The position numbers and the translations under genes are program-made. The notes below the pieces were generated by a model. It had not been told where the DNA came from. It did not search any database and saw only the letters and a list, made by a program, of their open reading frames with translations. Shown here one piece after another: positions 7,795 through 17,597 of a stretch of DNA of 37,946 nt. Origin of the DNA: Candidatus Moranbacteria bacterium GW2011_GWF2_35_54 (GTDB lineage Bacteria > Patescibacteriota > Minisyncoccia > Moranbacterales > UBA9337); assembly GCA_000990945.1 (NCBI GenBank), contig LBQR01000008.1:1-37946 (forward strand), in the 5' to 3' direction. Each line of letters starts with the position of its first letter. Within the stretch, counting starts at the first letter, position 1.

Positions 7795-9984
7795 CTATTC
7801 CAAATGAATATTTCGATTCATTTTTTCTAGCTCTTCTTTGAGTAAAAGATTATTTTTTAAAGCAACGTCATGATTGATAATTTCGCGCGCTTCTTCGTAA
7901 GCGCATTTAATCATTTTGATGTTAGTGATGTTTTGCATCGTACTGTCAGCAAGGCCCGATTGGCGATTTCCCAAAAAATCTCCCGGACCGCGGATTTCCA
8001 AATCTTCTTGAGCTACCTTAAATCCATCGGTATATTTTTCCAAGATGCGCAGACGGGTAGTGGAATTTTTGGCAAATAAAAAGCAGTAAGATTGAAATTC
8101 TCCTCTTCCGACTCGGCCACGAAATTGATGTAGCTGCGAAAGCCCAAAACGATAAGCTTCTTCAACTATCATGACGGTAGCATTGGGAATATCGATGCCC
8201 ACTTCGATAACAGAAGTGGAAACCAAGATATCGGTTTTTTTGTTCTTAAAATTTAACATTATTTCTTCTTTTTCCTTGCTTTTCATCCGTCCGTGCAAAA
8301 GTCCCAATTTAAATTCAGGAAATACATCGCGCAAAAGCCGTGCGTGCTCAGTAACGGCCGCTTTTACTTCGGCTAGTTTTTCTGATTCTTCAACCAGAGG
8401 AAATATCACAAAAGCTTGACGGCCATTTTTAATTTCCTGGCGGATGAAATTATAAACTTCATTTTGCTTATCGGGCAAAATTACTTTAGTGATTATCGGT
8501 TTTCTGTTTTTAGGCATTTCAGTGATGAGTGAAACATCCAAACTTCCCAAAAGAGTCATAGAAATAGTGCGAGGGATAGGGGTGGCGGTCATACTTAGCA
8601 GATGGGGAATTTTATCGGGTAAACCGTCATTAATCTCTGTAATTTTTTGTTGGAGATAACTGCGTTGCATGACGCCAAATCTGTGTTGCTCGTCAATAAT
8701 AATAAGAGCTAAATTCTTGAAACGAATATCTTTTTGAATAATTGCATGCGTGCCAATTACTATGTCTATATTACCAACCTTAATTTCTTCCAACATTGTT
8801 TCACGTGAAATTTTTGCTGTAGAATAATTTTCAATTTCTAATTTTGAATTTTGAATCAATTTTGAATTCTTTAATGAAACCAATGACCGATGACCGATGA
8901 CTTTTCCTTCTCTACCGTGAACTGTTGACCGTGAACCATAAACCAACTTATACGAATTAGTCAATAATCCTATGGAAATATCAAAATCAGCAAGTAGTTT
9001 GCTAAAATTTTCAAAGTGTTGATAAGCTAAAACTTCCGTTGGCGCCATAATAGCGGCTTGAAAACCATTGGTTGATGTTTGGAGTGCCGCTAGTATCGCT
9101 ACTATTGTTTTTCCTGAACCAACATCTCCGTTTAAAAGACGATTCATGGGGTGTTTTTTGGTTAAATCTTTTTTAATTTCAGTAAAAGCTTTTTTTTGAT
9201 CATTTGTTAAACTAAAAGGCAGGGAAGCTAGGAATTTTTTTATCTTCTCGGTTGGAAATTCTAATTCTTGGGCACTTTCTTTTTTGAGTTGTTTTTTTAT
9301 TTGGAGGGCTCTGAGTTGAATTAAAAACATATCAAAAAAAGCAAATCTTTTTTGTGCTACTAGATAAGAATTTTCTGAGCGGGGAAAATGAACGTCATAA
9401 AGAGCTTTTTTGAGAGTCGGGAGGTGATATTTTTTTAATATCTCAACAGGAAGCGGGTCGACAATGTCAAAATCATTTTTGAAAATAGTTTCGATTTGCC
9501 AGCGGAGCCATTTAGAAGTTATGCCTCTAGTCTCGGGATAGATGGGGACAATTCTGCCTGTGTGATTAGGATTTTTATCAGCCACTTCCCAAATTGGATT
9601 GGAAAAATAAAAACCGTTTTTGTCCAATTTGGCTTTGCCACTGAGACGAATGAATTTATTTTTGCTAAAAACATCAATTAAATACTTTTGATTAAACCAG
9701 GTGGCGCGGATAATTCCAGTTTCGTCTCTGAGTTGAATTTCAATGATGCTAATTTTTTTGTGCCAGCTTCGCTTGAGGGCAAATTTGATGATTTCTCCAC
9801 TGACTGTGGCGCTTTGCTCAGGAATTATTTCTGAAATGCTTACCAAATTAGAAAGGTCATCATAGCGGGCCGGAAAATGAAACAAAAAATCACCCACCGC
9901 AGTGATGCCTAGTTTCTTTAACTTTTCGGCCTGAGCGGGCTTTATATGAAAAGTTTTATCAATAGGGGTTTTTAAATTTAGCAT
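7795..9984 (-). CDS. recG: ATP-dependent DNA helicase RecG, with an insertion in the helicase core
   Basis: LLNGDVGSGKTIVA, IIDEQHRFGV, LLSMTATPIPRT, STSVIEVGIDIPNA, HQFRGRVGRG. Confidence 0.97.
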   Translation of the reverse strand: MLNLKTPIDKTFHIKPAQAEKLKKLGITAVGDFLFHFPARYDDLSNLVSISEIIPEQSATVSGEIIKFALKRSWHKKISIIEIQLRDETGIIRATWFNQKYLIDVFSKNKFIRLSGKAKLDKNGFYFSNPIWEVADKNPNHTGRIVPIYPETRGITSKWLRWQIETIFKNDFDIVDPLPVEILKKYHLPTLKKALYDVHFPRSENSYLVAQKRFAFFDMFLIQLRALQIKKQLKKESAQELEFPTEKIKKFLASLPFSLTNDQKKAFTEIKKDLTKKHPMNRLLNGDVGSGKTIVAILAALQTSTNGFQAAIMAPTEVLAYQHFENFSKLLADFDISIGLLTNSYKLVYGSRSTVHGREGKVIGHRSLVSLKNSKLIQNSKLEIENYSTAKISRETMLEEIKVGNIDIVIGTHAIIQKDIRFKNLALIIIDEQHRFGVMQRSYLQQKITEINDGLPDKIPHLLSMTATPIPRTISMTLLGSLDVSLITEMPKNRKPIITKVILPDKQNEVYNFIRQEIKNGRQAFVIFPLVEESEKLAEVKAAVTEHARLLRDVFPEFKLGLLHGRMKSKEKEEIMLNFKNKKTDILVSTSVIEVGIDIPNATVMIVEEAYRFGLSQLHQFRGRVGRGEFQSYCFLFAKNSTTRLRILEKYTDGFKVAQEDLEIRGPGDFLGNRQSGLADSTMQNITNIKMIKCAYEEAREIINHDVALKNNLLLKEELEKMNRNIHLE
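8826..8944 (-). repeat. 7-bp-period array inside recG (in frame)
   Basis: Minus strand: GGTTTAT GGTTCAC GGTCAAC AGTTCAC GGTAGAG AAGGAAA AGTCATC GGTCATC GGTCATT GGTTTCA TTAAAGA ATTCAAA ATTGATT CAAAATT CAAAATT AGAAATT GAAAATT. Confidence 0.8.
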
Positions 9985-10160
9985 AATATTAGTATAGATT
10001 ATTTTGACAAAAGCATAAAGTGCTAGCGATAGTTAATAAGCATATCAATCTGCATTGACCGCTTAACTTCGAGATGTTAATCTCTTAAATGGTTCCTTTA
10101 GTGGCAAGAAGAGAGGAGTGATAATTTTTCTACCAAAACAAAATCATGGGGGAATGAATT

Positions 10161-10334
10161 ATGTTTTTGGAAAAAAAGCTTTTTGCGTTGTCTTTGATTA
10201 TTTTTTTAGGCTGCATACTTTGGATGAATGTAGAGTTTTTCTCTGAGCGAGGCCTCAAAAAGGATATGAAAAAAACTATCCGATATGGCGGACTCCCTCT
10301 TTTTTTGATGACTATTTTTGTAATTTTCCAATAA
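10161..10334 (+). CDS. Small membrane protein (57 aa)
   Basis: MFLEKKLFALSLIIFLGCILWMNVEFFSERGLKKDMKKTIRYGGLPLFLMTIFVIFQ*; followed by a terminator. Confidence 0.6.
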   Translation: MFLEKKLFALSLIIFLGCILWMNVEFFSERGLKKDMKKTIRYGGLPLFLMTIFVIFQ

Positions 10335-10358
10335 AGAAAATAGTTGGGGCTTCAGATT

Positions 10359-10396
10359 GAGTGGCTTGGTGAGTTCATCAAGCCACTCGTTTTTTA
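10359..10396 (+). terminator. Rho-independent terminator
   Basis: gagtggcttg-gtgagttcat-caagccactc followed by gtttttta. Confidence 0.85.
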
Positions 10397-10463
10397 TGGA
10401 AACTGCTACTTTTTTAGTATATAATAAAAAATGTGTGTTTAATAAAAAATAATTACAATTATT

Positions 10464-11007
10464 ATGGATTCAAAAATTAAAAGAATTTTAGAAAAGATGG
10501 AGGCGCTTAACATTGCTTTAAAAAAAGAGCATGCTCGTTTGGCAAAAAAATATGGCTTCTATTTTTCTCAAAAGAAAATAGTTTTTCTTAAAAAAATTAA
10601 AATAAAAAATAAAAGATTTCGCATCCCAGTTTGGAAATATGTTATTCCAAAAAATATTCGTGATGATAGTTCCAGCAGTGATTTTGGATATTTTTCTTAC
10701 GATTTATCATGCAGTGGCTTTTCCTCTGTATAAAATCCCCAAAGTTAGAAGAAGCGAATATATTATTTATGATAGAAAATTTTTGGATTATTTAAATGTG
10801 GTTCAAAAAGTGCATTGTCTATACTGCAGTTATATAAATGGACTGTTCGCTTATGCAGTAGAAATTGCGGCGCGCACTGAACGGTATTGGTGTCCTATTA
10901 AAGCGGCTAGCAAAATGAACGCGCCGCATAGCTGGTATAAGGATTTTAATCAAAAATTTAACAATCATGAAGCTTTTGAATGTATGAAAGGTGAGGATAA
11001 AAAATAA
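10464..11007 (+). pseudogene. Conserved hypothetical protein, frameshifted near 10665
   Basis: N-part ...RFRIPVWKYVIPKNIR in one frame; C-part MIVPAVILDIFLTIYHAVAFPLYKIPKVRRSEYIIYDRKFLDYLN...CLYCSYINGLFAYAVEIAARTERYWCPIK in another. Confidence 0.75.
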
Positions 11008-11160
11008 AAAATAATATTTTTTGAAAGAAAAATATTTTTCGTGCGTATCATTTAAATGACAGGGCTATTTTTATTTGCTATACTGTCAAGGTACCAATAA
11101 AAAACCGCCCCTTCAATAAGGACGTTTTTTTATGTCCAAAAGCCAAAGGAGACGAATGTT

Positions 11161-11635
11161 TTGAAAAAATCAATTTTTTTGACAGTACTTTTATTGTTAT
11201 CATTTAGTTTTTTGGGCATAGCTCACGCCAAAAAGGATAACAATTATTCAGCGAAGCGAAGCGTCGCTTCAAAGGAGAAAAAAAGTACCCCACCAAAGAA
11301 AAAGATTGCCGAAGGAGATGCAATCAGGGTTCTGGTCACAGGTTATTACACGCCAGTCAAAGGCCAGAATAAATACGCTACCAAAAGTTTTCGTGGCGAC
11401 ATGAAAAGAAATGGTGGCGGAAAAACTAGCTCGGGAAACTGATCCAAGGGTTATTCCTACTGGTACAGAAGTATATATTCCAGAATTGGAATTGTATGCA
11501 GTCGCAGAAGATACCGGTGGAGACATCAAAGGAAAAAGAATCGATGTCTATACCGGAAGTGGAGAAGAAGGGCTCAAAGAGGCTCTCGATATCGGCAATC
11601 GAATGGTTACTGTGATAATCATTAAGCGCGCCTGA
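11161..11635 (+). pseudogene. Secreted 3D-domain (RlpA/MltA-type double-psi barrel) protein, frameshifted
   Basis: VTGYYTPVKGQNKYATKSFRGDMKRNGGGKTSSGN* then, in another frame, TDPRVIPTGTEVYIPELELYAVAEDTGGDIKGKRIDVYTG; TTG start. Confidence 0.85.
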
Positions 11636-11802
11636 TATTTAGGACAAATTTATTGGTACTTTGGGTAAAAGCAGGGATGGTGAACTTATCATTCCTGCTT
11701 TTTATTTTTTGCCTTCAGTGTATTTTTGTGTTAAAGTAAAAAAATATTAGAGTTGCGGCGACTTAAGCGCATAATTACTAAAAACAATAAATTTTCTAAA
11801 GT

Positions 11803-13536
11803 ATGTTCAAAAAAATTGATCTAAGGCCGCTTTTAAAATATTTAAGACCGTACAAAAGAGATGTTTGGTTGACTTCTGCTTTTGTGATTTTGGAAAATGG
11901 AACTTATTTAATTTTACCTTTGATTTATAGCCAGGTAGTGGATACTGTAACTCGAGGTGGATTCTTTGAAAGATCAGTTTATTTATTGTTGGCGCTGTGG
12001 GCGATTCTCCAAATAGGCGGAGGATTATTAATGAGAGTACGAGTGATTTTGTCTAATAAATTAGGCTATAGAGCTTCAGCTGATTTGATAAATAACTCCA
12101 TAAAGCATCTAATTAGCTTGCCGGTTTCTTTTCATAAAAGAAAGAAAGTCGGAGAAGTGATTCAAAAGTTTTCCAGAGCAGATGGTTATCTGTATAGTTT
12201 AGTCGATTACGCTTTATTTACCATTATTCCATATCTAGTCACTTCTTTTTTGGCATTTATCGTGATTTTTTGGATAAACTGGATTTTAGCCCTTATTTTT
12301 ATGATGTTTATTTTATTTTTTGTGGTAGTAACGATTAAGAAAACCAATCCCATTATTGTTTCCCAAGGAAAAATGAATAAATTTTTCGAGAAATATTACG
12401 GAGATGTTTTTGACCGAACACCCAATATTATTGCAATTAAATCAAATGCGCAGGAATCTACTGAAAACGAAAGAAACTTTGGAGCGATGAGAAAGGGATT
12501 GGCTCTTAGCCAAGGGCAAGTAGTAGTTTGGATGAATTTATATTTTTGGCAAAATCTGATTTCTACCGTTTCAGTTATTTCTTTGTTTGGAATTGGAATT
12601 TATTTGGTAAGCATTAATAAAATCACCATCGGTCAGTTTGTGATGCTGATTGCCTATATTAATTTTGCTTCCAATGCCATTAATATGCTAGGCGGGCATT
12701 ATAAAAAACTGCAAGAAGGAATAGCGACTATCAAAAGATCGGAAAAAATATTTAATGAAATCCCGGAAGTTTACGATGTGCCCAATGCAGTTAAAATAAA
12801 AAATCCCAAAGGAGACATCGAATTTAAAAATATCAGTTTTTCTTATGAGGATGAAAAAGTCTTGGAAAATATTAACTTTAAAGTTCTAGCTGGAAAAATG
12901 GTGGCGATTATCGGTAAAAGTGGGGAAGGCAAATCAACTCTAGTAGATTTGATTTCTCGTTATAATATTCCCCAGAAAGGACAGATTTTATTTGACGGAG
13001 TGGAAACAGGAAAAATAAATTTAAAAGACTTGCGTGATAATATTGCTATTGTGCCTCAGGAAATTGATTTATTCAATGATTCAATAAAAAATAACATCGC
13101 TTATGCCAAGTTAGATGCTGTTGAAGAGGAAATTGTTCGAGCGGCTAAACTGGCTAATTGTCATGAATTTATAAGTAAATTTCCAAAAAAATATGAACAA
13201 ATCGTGGGGGAAAAAGGTGTGCGGTTATCCACTGGGCAGAAACAACGTGTCGCTATTGCTCGGGCAATTTTGCGAAATCCTCGAATTTTAATTTTAGACG
13301 AAGCTACTAGTGCATTGGACAGTGAATCGGAAAAATATGTTCAAAGCGCTTTGGAAGAAGTAATGAAAAATAGAACGACTTTTGTAATCGCCCATCGTTT
13401 AAGTACTATTCGTAAAGCTGATTTAATCTTGGTGCTTGAAGGTGGAAAAATAGTAGAATCCGGCGATCATCAAGAATTAATGAATCATGGCGGAGTGTAT
13501 AAAAAATTAAGTGAATTGCAAAATATCCAAGTTTAA
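11803..13536 (+). CDS. ABC transporter, fused permease/ATP-binding protein
   Basis: Walker A GKSGEGKST, signature LSTGQKQRVAIARAI, Walker B ILILDEATSALD. Confidence 0.96.
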   Translation: MFKKIDLRPLLKYLRPYKRDVWLTSAFVILENGTYLILPLIYSQVVDTVTRGGFFERSVYLLLALWAILQIGGGLLMRVRVILSNKLGYRASADLINNSIKHLISLPVSFHKRKKVGEVIQKFSRADGYLYSLVDYALFTIIPYLVTSFLAFIVIFWINWILALIFMMFILFFVVVTIKKTNPIIVSQGKMNKFFEKYYGDVFDRTPNIIAIKSNAQESTENERNFGAMRKGLALSQGQVVVWMNLYFWQNLISTVSVISLFGIGIYLVSINKITIGQFVMLIAYINFASNAINMLGGHYKKLQEGIATIKRSEKIFNEIPEVYDVPNAVKIKNPKGDIEFKNISFSYEDEKVLENINFKVLAGKMVAIIGKSGEGKSTLVDLISRYNIPQKGQILFDGVETGKINLKDLRDNIAIVPQEIDLFNDSIKNNIAYAKLDAVEEEIVRAAKLANCHEFISKFPKKYEQIVGEKGVRLSTGQKQRVAIARAILRNPRILILDEATSALDSESEKYVQSALEEVMKNRTTFVIAHRLSTIRKADLILVLEGGKIVESGDHQELMNHGGVYKKLSELQNIQV

Positions 13537-13609
13537 AAACATATTATATAAAATATAAAAAATCCTCCACTTCAACTTAAATAGGGGATTTTTTGTTTTT
13601 TTACTTCAT

Positions 13610-13639
13610 ACCACAATTATGCGGTCGTGCGATTATGGT
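13610..13639. repeat. 30-bp repeat, left copy (overlaps a TATAAT -10-like box)
   Basis: accacaattatgcggtcgtgcgattatggt; 29/30 identical to 14284-14313. Confidence 0.9.
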
Positions 13640-13680
13640 ATAATAGATTTAGCAGCTAAGTAAAAAGTAATTTATTTTTT

Positions 13681-14229
13681 ATGCAAATTAGAAGTGATTT
13701 AAAAAAGAAAATTTTATTAATCTTATTGGGCGGAATAGCTTTAGGACTAACAACATCTCCTCGAGGCCAGAAAATTATATTTAGAAAATTAGCTTGGGAA
13801 TGGGAAATGATAAATAGAGATAGAATTAGACGTGTAGCAAGAGAATTAAAAAGAGATAAATTTGTTCATTACAATGGCGACAAATGGTGGAGCGCTAGGT
13901 TAACCCTGAAAGGAAATAGATTAGCAAGAAAAATAGATATTACAAATATAAAACTAAAAGTTTTAAAAAAATGGGATAAGAAATGGAGAATGGTTTTATT
14001 TGATATTCCAGAGAAAAACAGAATAGGCAGAGACGTATTAAGAAGAACAATAAAGAAATTGGGTTTTGTTGAATTGCAGAAATCAGTTTTTGTCTACCCG
14101 TATCCCTGCAGGAAGGAAATTGGCGAAGTGATTGAATTTTTTAGCTTGGAAAAATTTGTTCAGCAGTGTGTCGTTGATGAATTAGATAAGTCTATTGAAC
14201 AAAGTTTAAGGAAAAAATTCAAACTTTAA
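13681..14229 (+). CDS. PaaX/Cas2-like protein
   Basis: N-terminal helical/winged-helix-like part, then WRMVLFDIPEKNRIGRDVLRRTIKKLGFVELQKSVFVYPYPCRKEI, typical of Cas2/PaaX ferredoxin-like domains. Confidence 0.75.
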   Translation: MQIRSDLKKKILLILLGGIALGLTTSPRGQKIIFRKLAWEWEMINRDRIRRVARELKRDKFVHYNGDKWWSARLTLKGNRLARKIDITNIKLKVLKKWDKKWRMVLFDIPEKNRIGRDVLRRTIKKLGFVELQKSVFVYPYPCRKEIGEVIEFFSLEKFVQQCVVDELDKSIEQSLRKKFKL

Positions 14230-14283
14230 TATTTTTTAAAAAGTTTTTTATCAATCAGTCAAACAGTTAAAACAAATTAGATT

Positions 14284-14313
14284 ACCACAATTATGCGGTC
14301 GTGCGGTTATGGT
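14284..14313. repeat. 30-bp repeat, right copy
   Basis: accacaattatgcggtcgtgcggttatggt. Confidence 0.9.
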
Positions 14314-14396
14314 TGAACAAGTTTAATAAATGAGTTTCGTCCAGAAGTTAAATTTGTAGTATTTTTTAGTAATTAGTTTATTTTTGGGAAAGTCAG

Positions 14397-15176
14397 CTAT
14401 TTCTTATGAGGCAGATTTTTTAAAAAAATATATTCTTCTTCTCTTTCCGGATGACAAACAATTTCAGTTTCTGCTTTTAAAAATTTATAAGGTTTTTTAT
14501 TCTTAATTATCCAGTCCAAGCTCAGCATGTAGTCAGAAGAATCCAATTTGGAAAAAGAGTACAATGTTTTTTTATTTTTTAAAAATAAGATTTGTAAAAT
14601 ATGGCGGATTAATCGGCGAGCAAAAGGTTGGCCGTTTTTTCCTAGGCGGACATAGCGAATGTGATTTTTTTTAGCGATTTGGCAGATGATGCGAAAAAAA
14701 GGAGGAAAGAGATGAAAGTGCTCATGAGAATTTAAGCCATCTGGTTTTTTGCCAAATATCTGTTCAAATTCAAAAATTTGTTCAGTCCACATTTTTTTAA
14801 CTCTGGAATAATAAAATTCTCCTCTTAGATATCCAATAAAAAAAGACATTCCTCTTAGGAGGGTATTTTTTTTGAGCTTAAGCTCTTGATTAATAAATAA
14901 TTCCAAATGTAAATCTATTTTAAGATTGGATTTTTTAAGGAGTTTAATCTCTTCTTTGGAAAAATTTCTTTTTATCATTACTGATATTCTATCGATTTTA
15001 TTTTCTTGAATTAAGGCGAGTATATTTTTATTGGCCCTGGGACTGGCCCCAAAATCATCAGCTGAGATAATAACGTCTTTCCAGAGGTCTTGGGCTTGAA
15101 CTTTATAAATACCTTTGAGATTATTCCAGCGAATTTTAAACAAGGCAAAAAACATATTGATAGGATCAAAAATCAT
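14397..15176 (-). CDS. ChbG/HpnK (YdjC-like) deacetylase domain, preceded in frame by the C-terminus of the GT2 domain
   Basis: VIISADDFGASPRANKNIL, GLNSHEHFHLFPP, EIVCHPERE; starts MIFDPINMFFALFKIRWNNLKGIY, which resembles a DPM-type GT2 tail. Confidence 0.88.
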   Translation of the reverse strand: MIFDPINMFFALFKIRWNNLKGIYKVQAQDLWKDVIISADDFGASPRANKNILALIQENKIDRISVMIKRNFSKEEIKLLKKSNLKIDLHLELFINQELKLKKNTLLRGMSFFIGYLRGEFYYSRVKKMWTEQIFEFEQIFGKKPDGLNSHEHFHLFPPFFRIICQIAKKNHIRYVRLGKNGQPFARRLIRHILQILFLKNKKTLYSFSKLDSSDYMLSLDWIIKNKKPYKFLKAETEIVCHPEREEEYIFLKNLPHKK

Positions 15177-15836
15177 TCAAATATGGCTTTCTCTGGGATT
15201 GCAAAGGGTTATAGGGAGCTCTTTAATAGAAAAGTTAAATTTTTTAGCCAAAAAAATAACTTCTGAATCAAAGGCAAAACGAGATACGGTAGTTAAATTA
15301 AATATTTTGATAGCGACTGAACGTCTGAAAACTTTAAATCCGCATTGGGAATCGCGAACTTGCCAATTATTTAAAATGATAACTCTTAAAAAGCGAAAGA
15401 CTATTTCCATAGTTTTCCGGTACCACAACACTGGCTCTAGAACTTTTAGGCCAGGAACAAAACGCGAGGCGATTACTAAATCTAAATTTTTATTTTCCAA
15501 AGCGGTAACGAATTTATTCAATTCATCAATGGGGATGGCTAAATCAGCGTCTAAAAACATCACTATTTCGCTTTCGGGGCTAGTAGCTAGCATTCCAACT
15601 TTTACAGCATTGCCCTTGCCAGTGTTTACAGGCACGTTAATGATTTTAAACGGAATTTTATTTTTGATTTCAGCTAACTTAGCGGCTGTTTTATCAGTCG
15701 ATCCATCGTTGGAGACAATTATTTCAAAGGAGGAATAATGCTCTTTCAGGTATGTGTAAATAACCCCAATATTTTTGGTGATACCTTTTTCTTCATTGTA
15801 GCAAGGAATGACTACAGAAATTTTTTCTTTTCTCAT
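15177..15836 (-). CDS. Family 2 glycosyltransferase (DPM1/DPG-synthase-like), ending at a TGA immediately before the ChbG ORF
   Basis: ISVVIPCYNEEKGI, IIVSNDGSTDKT, MFLDADLAIPIDEL, DSQCGFKVFRR, ELPITLCNPRESHI*. Confidence 0.93.
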   Translation of the reverse strand: MRKEKISVVIPCYNEEKGITKNIGVIYTYLKEHYSSFEIIVSNDGSTDKTAAKLAEIKNKIPFKIINVPVNTGKGNAVKVGMLATSPESEIVMFLDADLAIPIDELNKFVTALENKNLDLVIASRFVPGLKVLEPVLWYRKTMEIVFRFLRVIILNNWQVRDSQCGFKVFRRSVAIKIFNLTTVSRFAFDSEVIFLAKKFNFSIKELPITLCNPRESHI

Positions 15837-15939
15837 AAAATATGATAAATAATCAACAATTAATTATAGCACAAAGTATCCGTCTGGGAATATACTTTAG
15901 CGAGGTTAATGTTTGTGGTATAATTTTCATTGAGTTGAA

Positions 15940-17505
15940 TTGTTATATGAAGTTATGAAAAATAAAGAAAAATTAGTCTTGATAGCATTGAGTCTTATTA
16001 TTTTATTGGGAGTTTTTTTGCGTGTTTATCATATCAATACTGCGCCTCCAGGGATTTACCCTGATGAAGCAGTAAATGGGCAAGACGCGCTCAGGGTTTT
16101 GGATGATTTTGATAATTTCCAATGGTTTTATCCAGATAATGACGGACGAGAAGGATTATTTATGAATTTGGTGACTGTGAGTTTTGCATTTTTTGGCGTA
16201 AGTGCTTTTTCTTTAAAACTGCCTGCTATTATTTTTGGCATATTGGCTATTTTGGGAACATATTTGCTTGCGCGCGAGATGTTTAAAAGCGATAGGTTGG
16301 CGCTCTTGGCTGCTTTTTTTGGCGCAGTTTCTTTTGTGTCGGTCAATTTTAGCCGAATTTCTTTCCGGGCCAATATGCTACCTTTTATTTTAGTTTGGTC
16401 GTTTTATTTTTTATTTCTAGGTCTTAATTCTAAAAAAACCATCCATTTCGTGTTAGCGGGGATATTTTTTGGCTTGGGCATGCATAGCTACATTGCTTTT
16501 CGATTAGCACCTTTTATTTTAGTGGGCGCGTTGCCATTTTTATTCTTGGCAAAAAAAGATTTTATAAAAGATTTTTGCAAGCCGATTGGAATGTTTATCA
16601 TTTCTTTTATTATCATAGCTTTACCGATGTTTTATACTTTTTATATTCATCCGGAATATTTCTGGTCTAGACCCAATCATGTCAAAGGTCATCCTTGGAA
16701 AATGCTCTTGAATAATATTGAGTTAAGCTTTTTGAAATATAATTTTATCCCTGATAATAATTGGAGAAACAGCTTTCCGCCATTTCCCGTTCTTAATCCA
16801 GCCTTGGGGGTGCTTTTTCTTTTGGGGATGTTTTCTTCAATTATTATTTTCGGACGTTCACTTTGGGCGCGCTTAGCAAATAAAACTTATTCAAATAATT
16901 TAATAATTCACGCAGTTCTATTGCTGTGGTTTTTTGTCATGCTAGTGCCTGAATTTATGACAGCCGAGGGTCTCCCGCACGCATTGCGAGCTATAGGTAC
17001 TTTGCCAGTGGTATATATTTGGGCAGCTTTTTTTGTGGGATTCATCTTAAAGAAGGTAGAGGAAAATATTTTGTGGGGCAAGAAAATAATCTATGGATTT
17101 TTTATTTTTGTAATTTTATTCATCGGTGTATTTGATACAGCTAAATATCATTTCTTTTGGGCAAATAATATTCAGACCGCCAGATCTTTTGAAAAAAACA
17201 TTACTGATGCCGCTTATTATATAAACACATTGCCTCCAGAAAAAGAAGTTTATGCGGTGCTGGGCAATATGCAAAGAGTGGTGGTGAGAATGTTTAATTG
17301 GAATGAGTCGAATTTTCATGATTTGAGTCCGTTTGAACTGGACAAAATAAATCCAAAAAATATAAAAGAAATAGTGATTGTTTTTTCTGATTATCGGAAA
17401 GATGAGATTATCAAAGAATTAAGCGCGCGTTTTGGAGAAATGCAGTTGCGGACAATTGAAGATGCACAAGGTTTGAAATATTATATTTTAGAAAAAATAA
17501 ATTGA
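15940..17505 (+). CDS. Membrane glycosyltransferase (GT39/PMT-like)
   Basis: PPGIYPDEAVNGQDALR and multiple TM segments. Confidence 0.85.
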   Translation: MLYEVMKNKEKLVLIALSLIILLGVFLRVYHINTAPPGIYPDEAVNGQDALRVLDDFDNFQWFYPDNDGREGLFMNLVTVSFAFFGVSAFSLKLPAIIFGILAILGTYLLAREMFKSDRLALLAAFFGAVSFVSVNFSRISFRANMLPFILVWSFYFLFLGLNSKKTIHFVLAGIFFGLGMHSYIAFRLAPFILVGALPFLFLAKKDFIKDFCKPIGMFIISFIIIALPMFYTFYIHPEYFWSRPNHVKGHPWKMLLNNIELSFLKYNFIPDNNWRNSFPPFPVLNPALGVLFLLGMFSSIIIFGRSLWARLANKTYSNNLIIHAVLLLWFFVMLVPEFMTAEGLPHALRAIGTLPVVYIWAAFFVGFILKKVEENILWGKKIIYGFFIFVILFIGVFDTAKYHFFWANNIQTARSFEKNITDAAYYINTLPPEKEVYAVLGNMQRVVVRMFNWNESNFHDLSPFELDKINPKNIKEIVIVFSDYRKDEIIKELSARFGEMQLRTIEDAQGLKYYILEKIN

Positions 17506-17597
17506 CAAAAGAAATTATTGAGGTAACCTATCTATAAAGAGAGATAAAAGGGTGGCATACAATCAAGAGTTCTTCAAACAAAGCAAGAGGTAAGAAA

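Noticed and set aside
15115-15738. 207-aa plus-strand ORF
   Set aside because: Antisense to the GT2/ChbG frame, which has clear catalytic motifs.
14397-15836. Genome-wide UGA recoding (SR1/Gracilibacteria-type code 25)
   Set aside because: Other genes (e.g. 33462, 24725, 17505) appear to end sensibly at TGA and no suppressor tRNA is seen in the window, so only the single in-frame TGA is reported.
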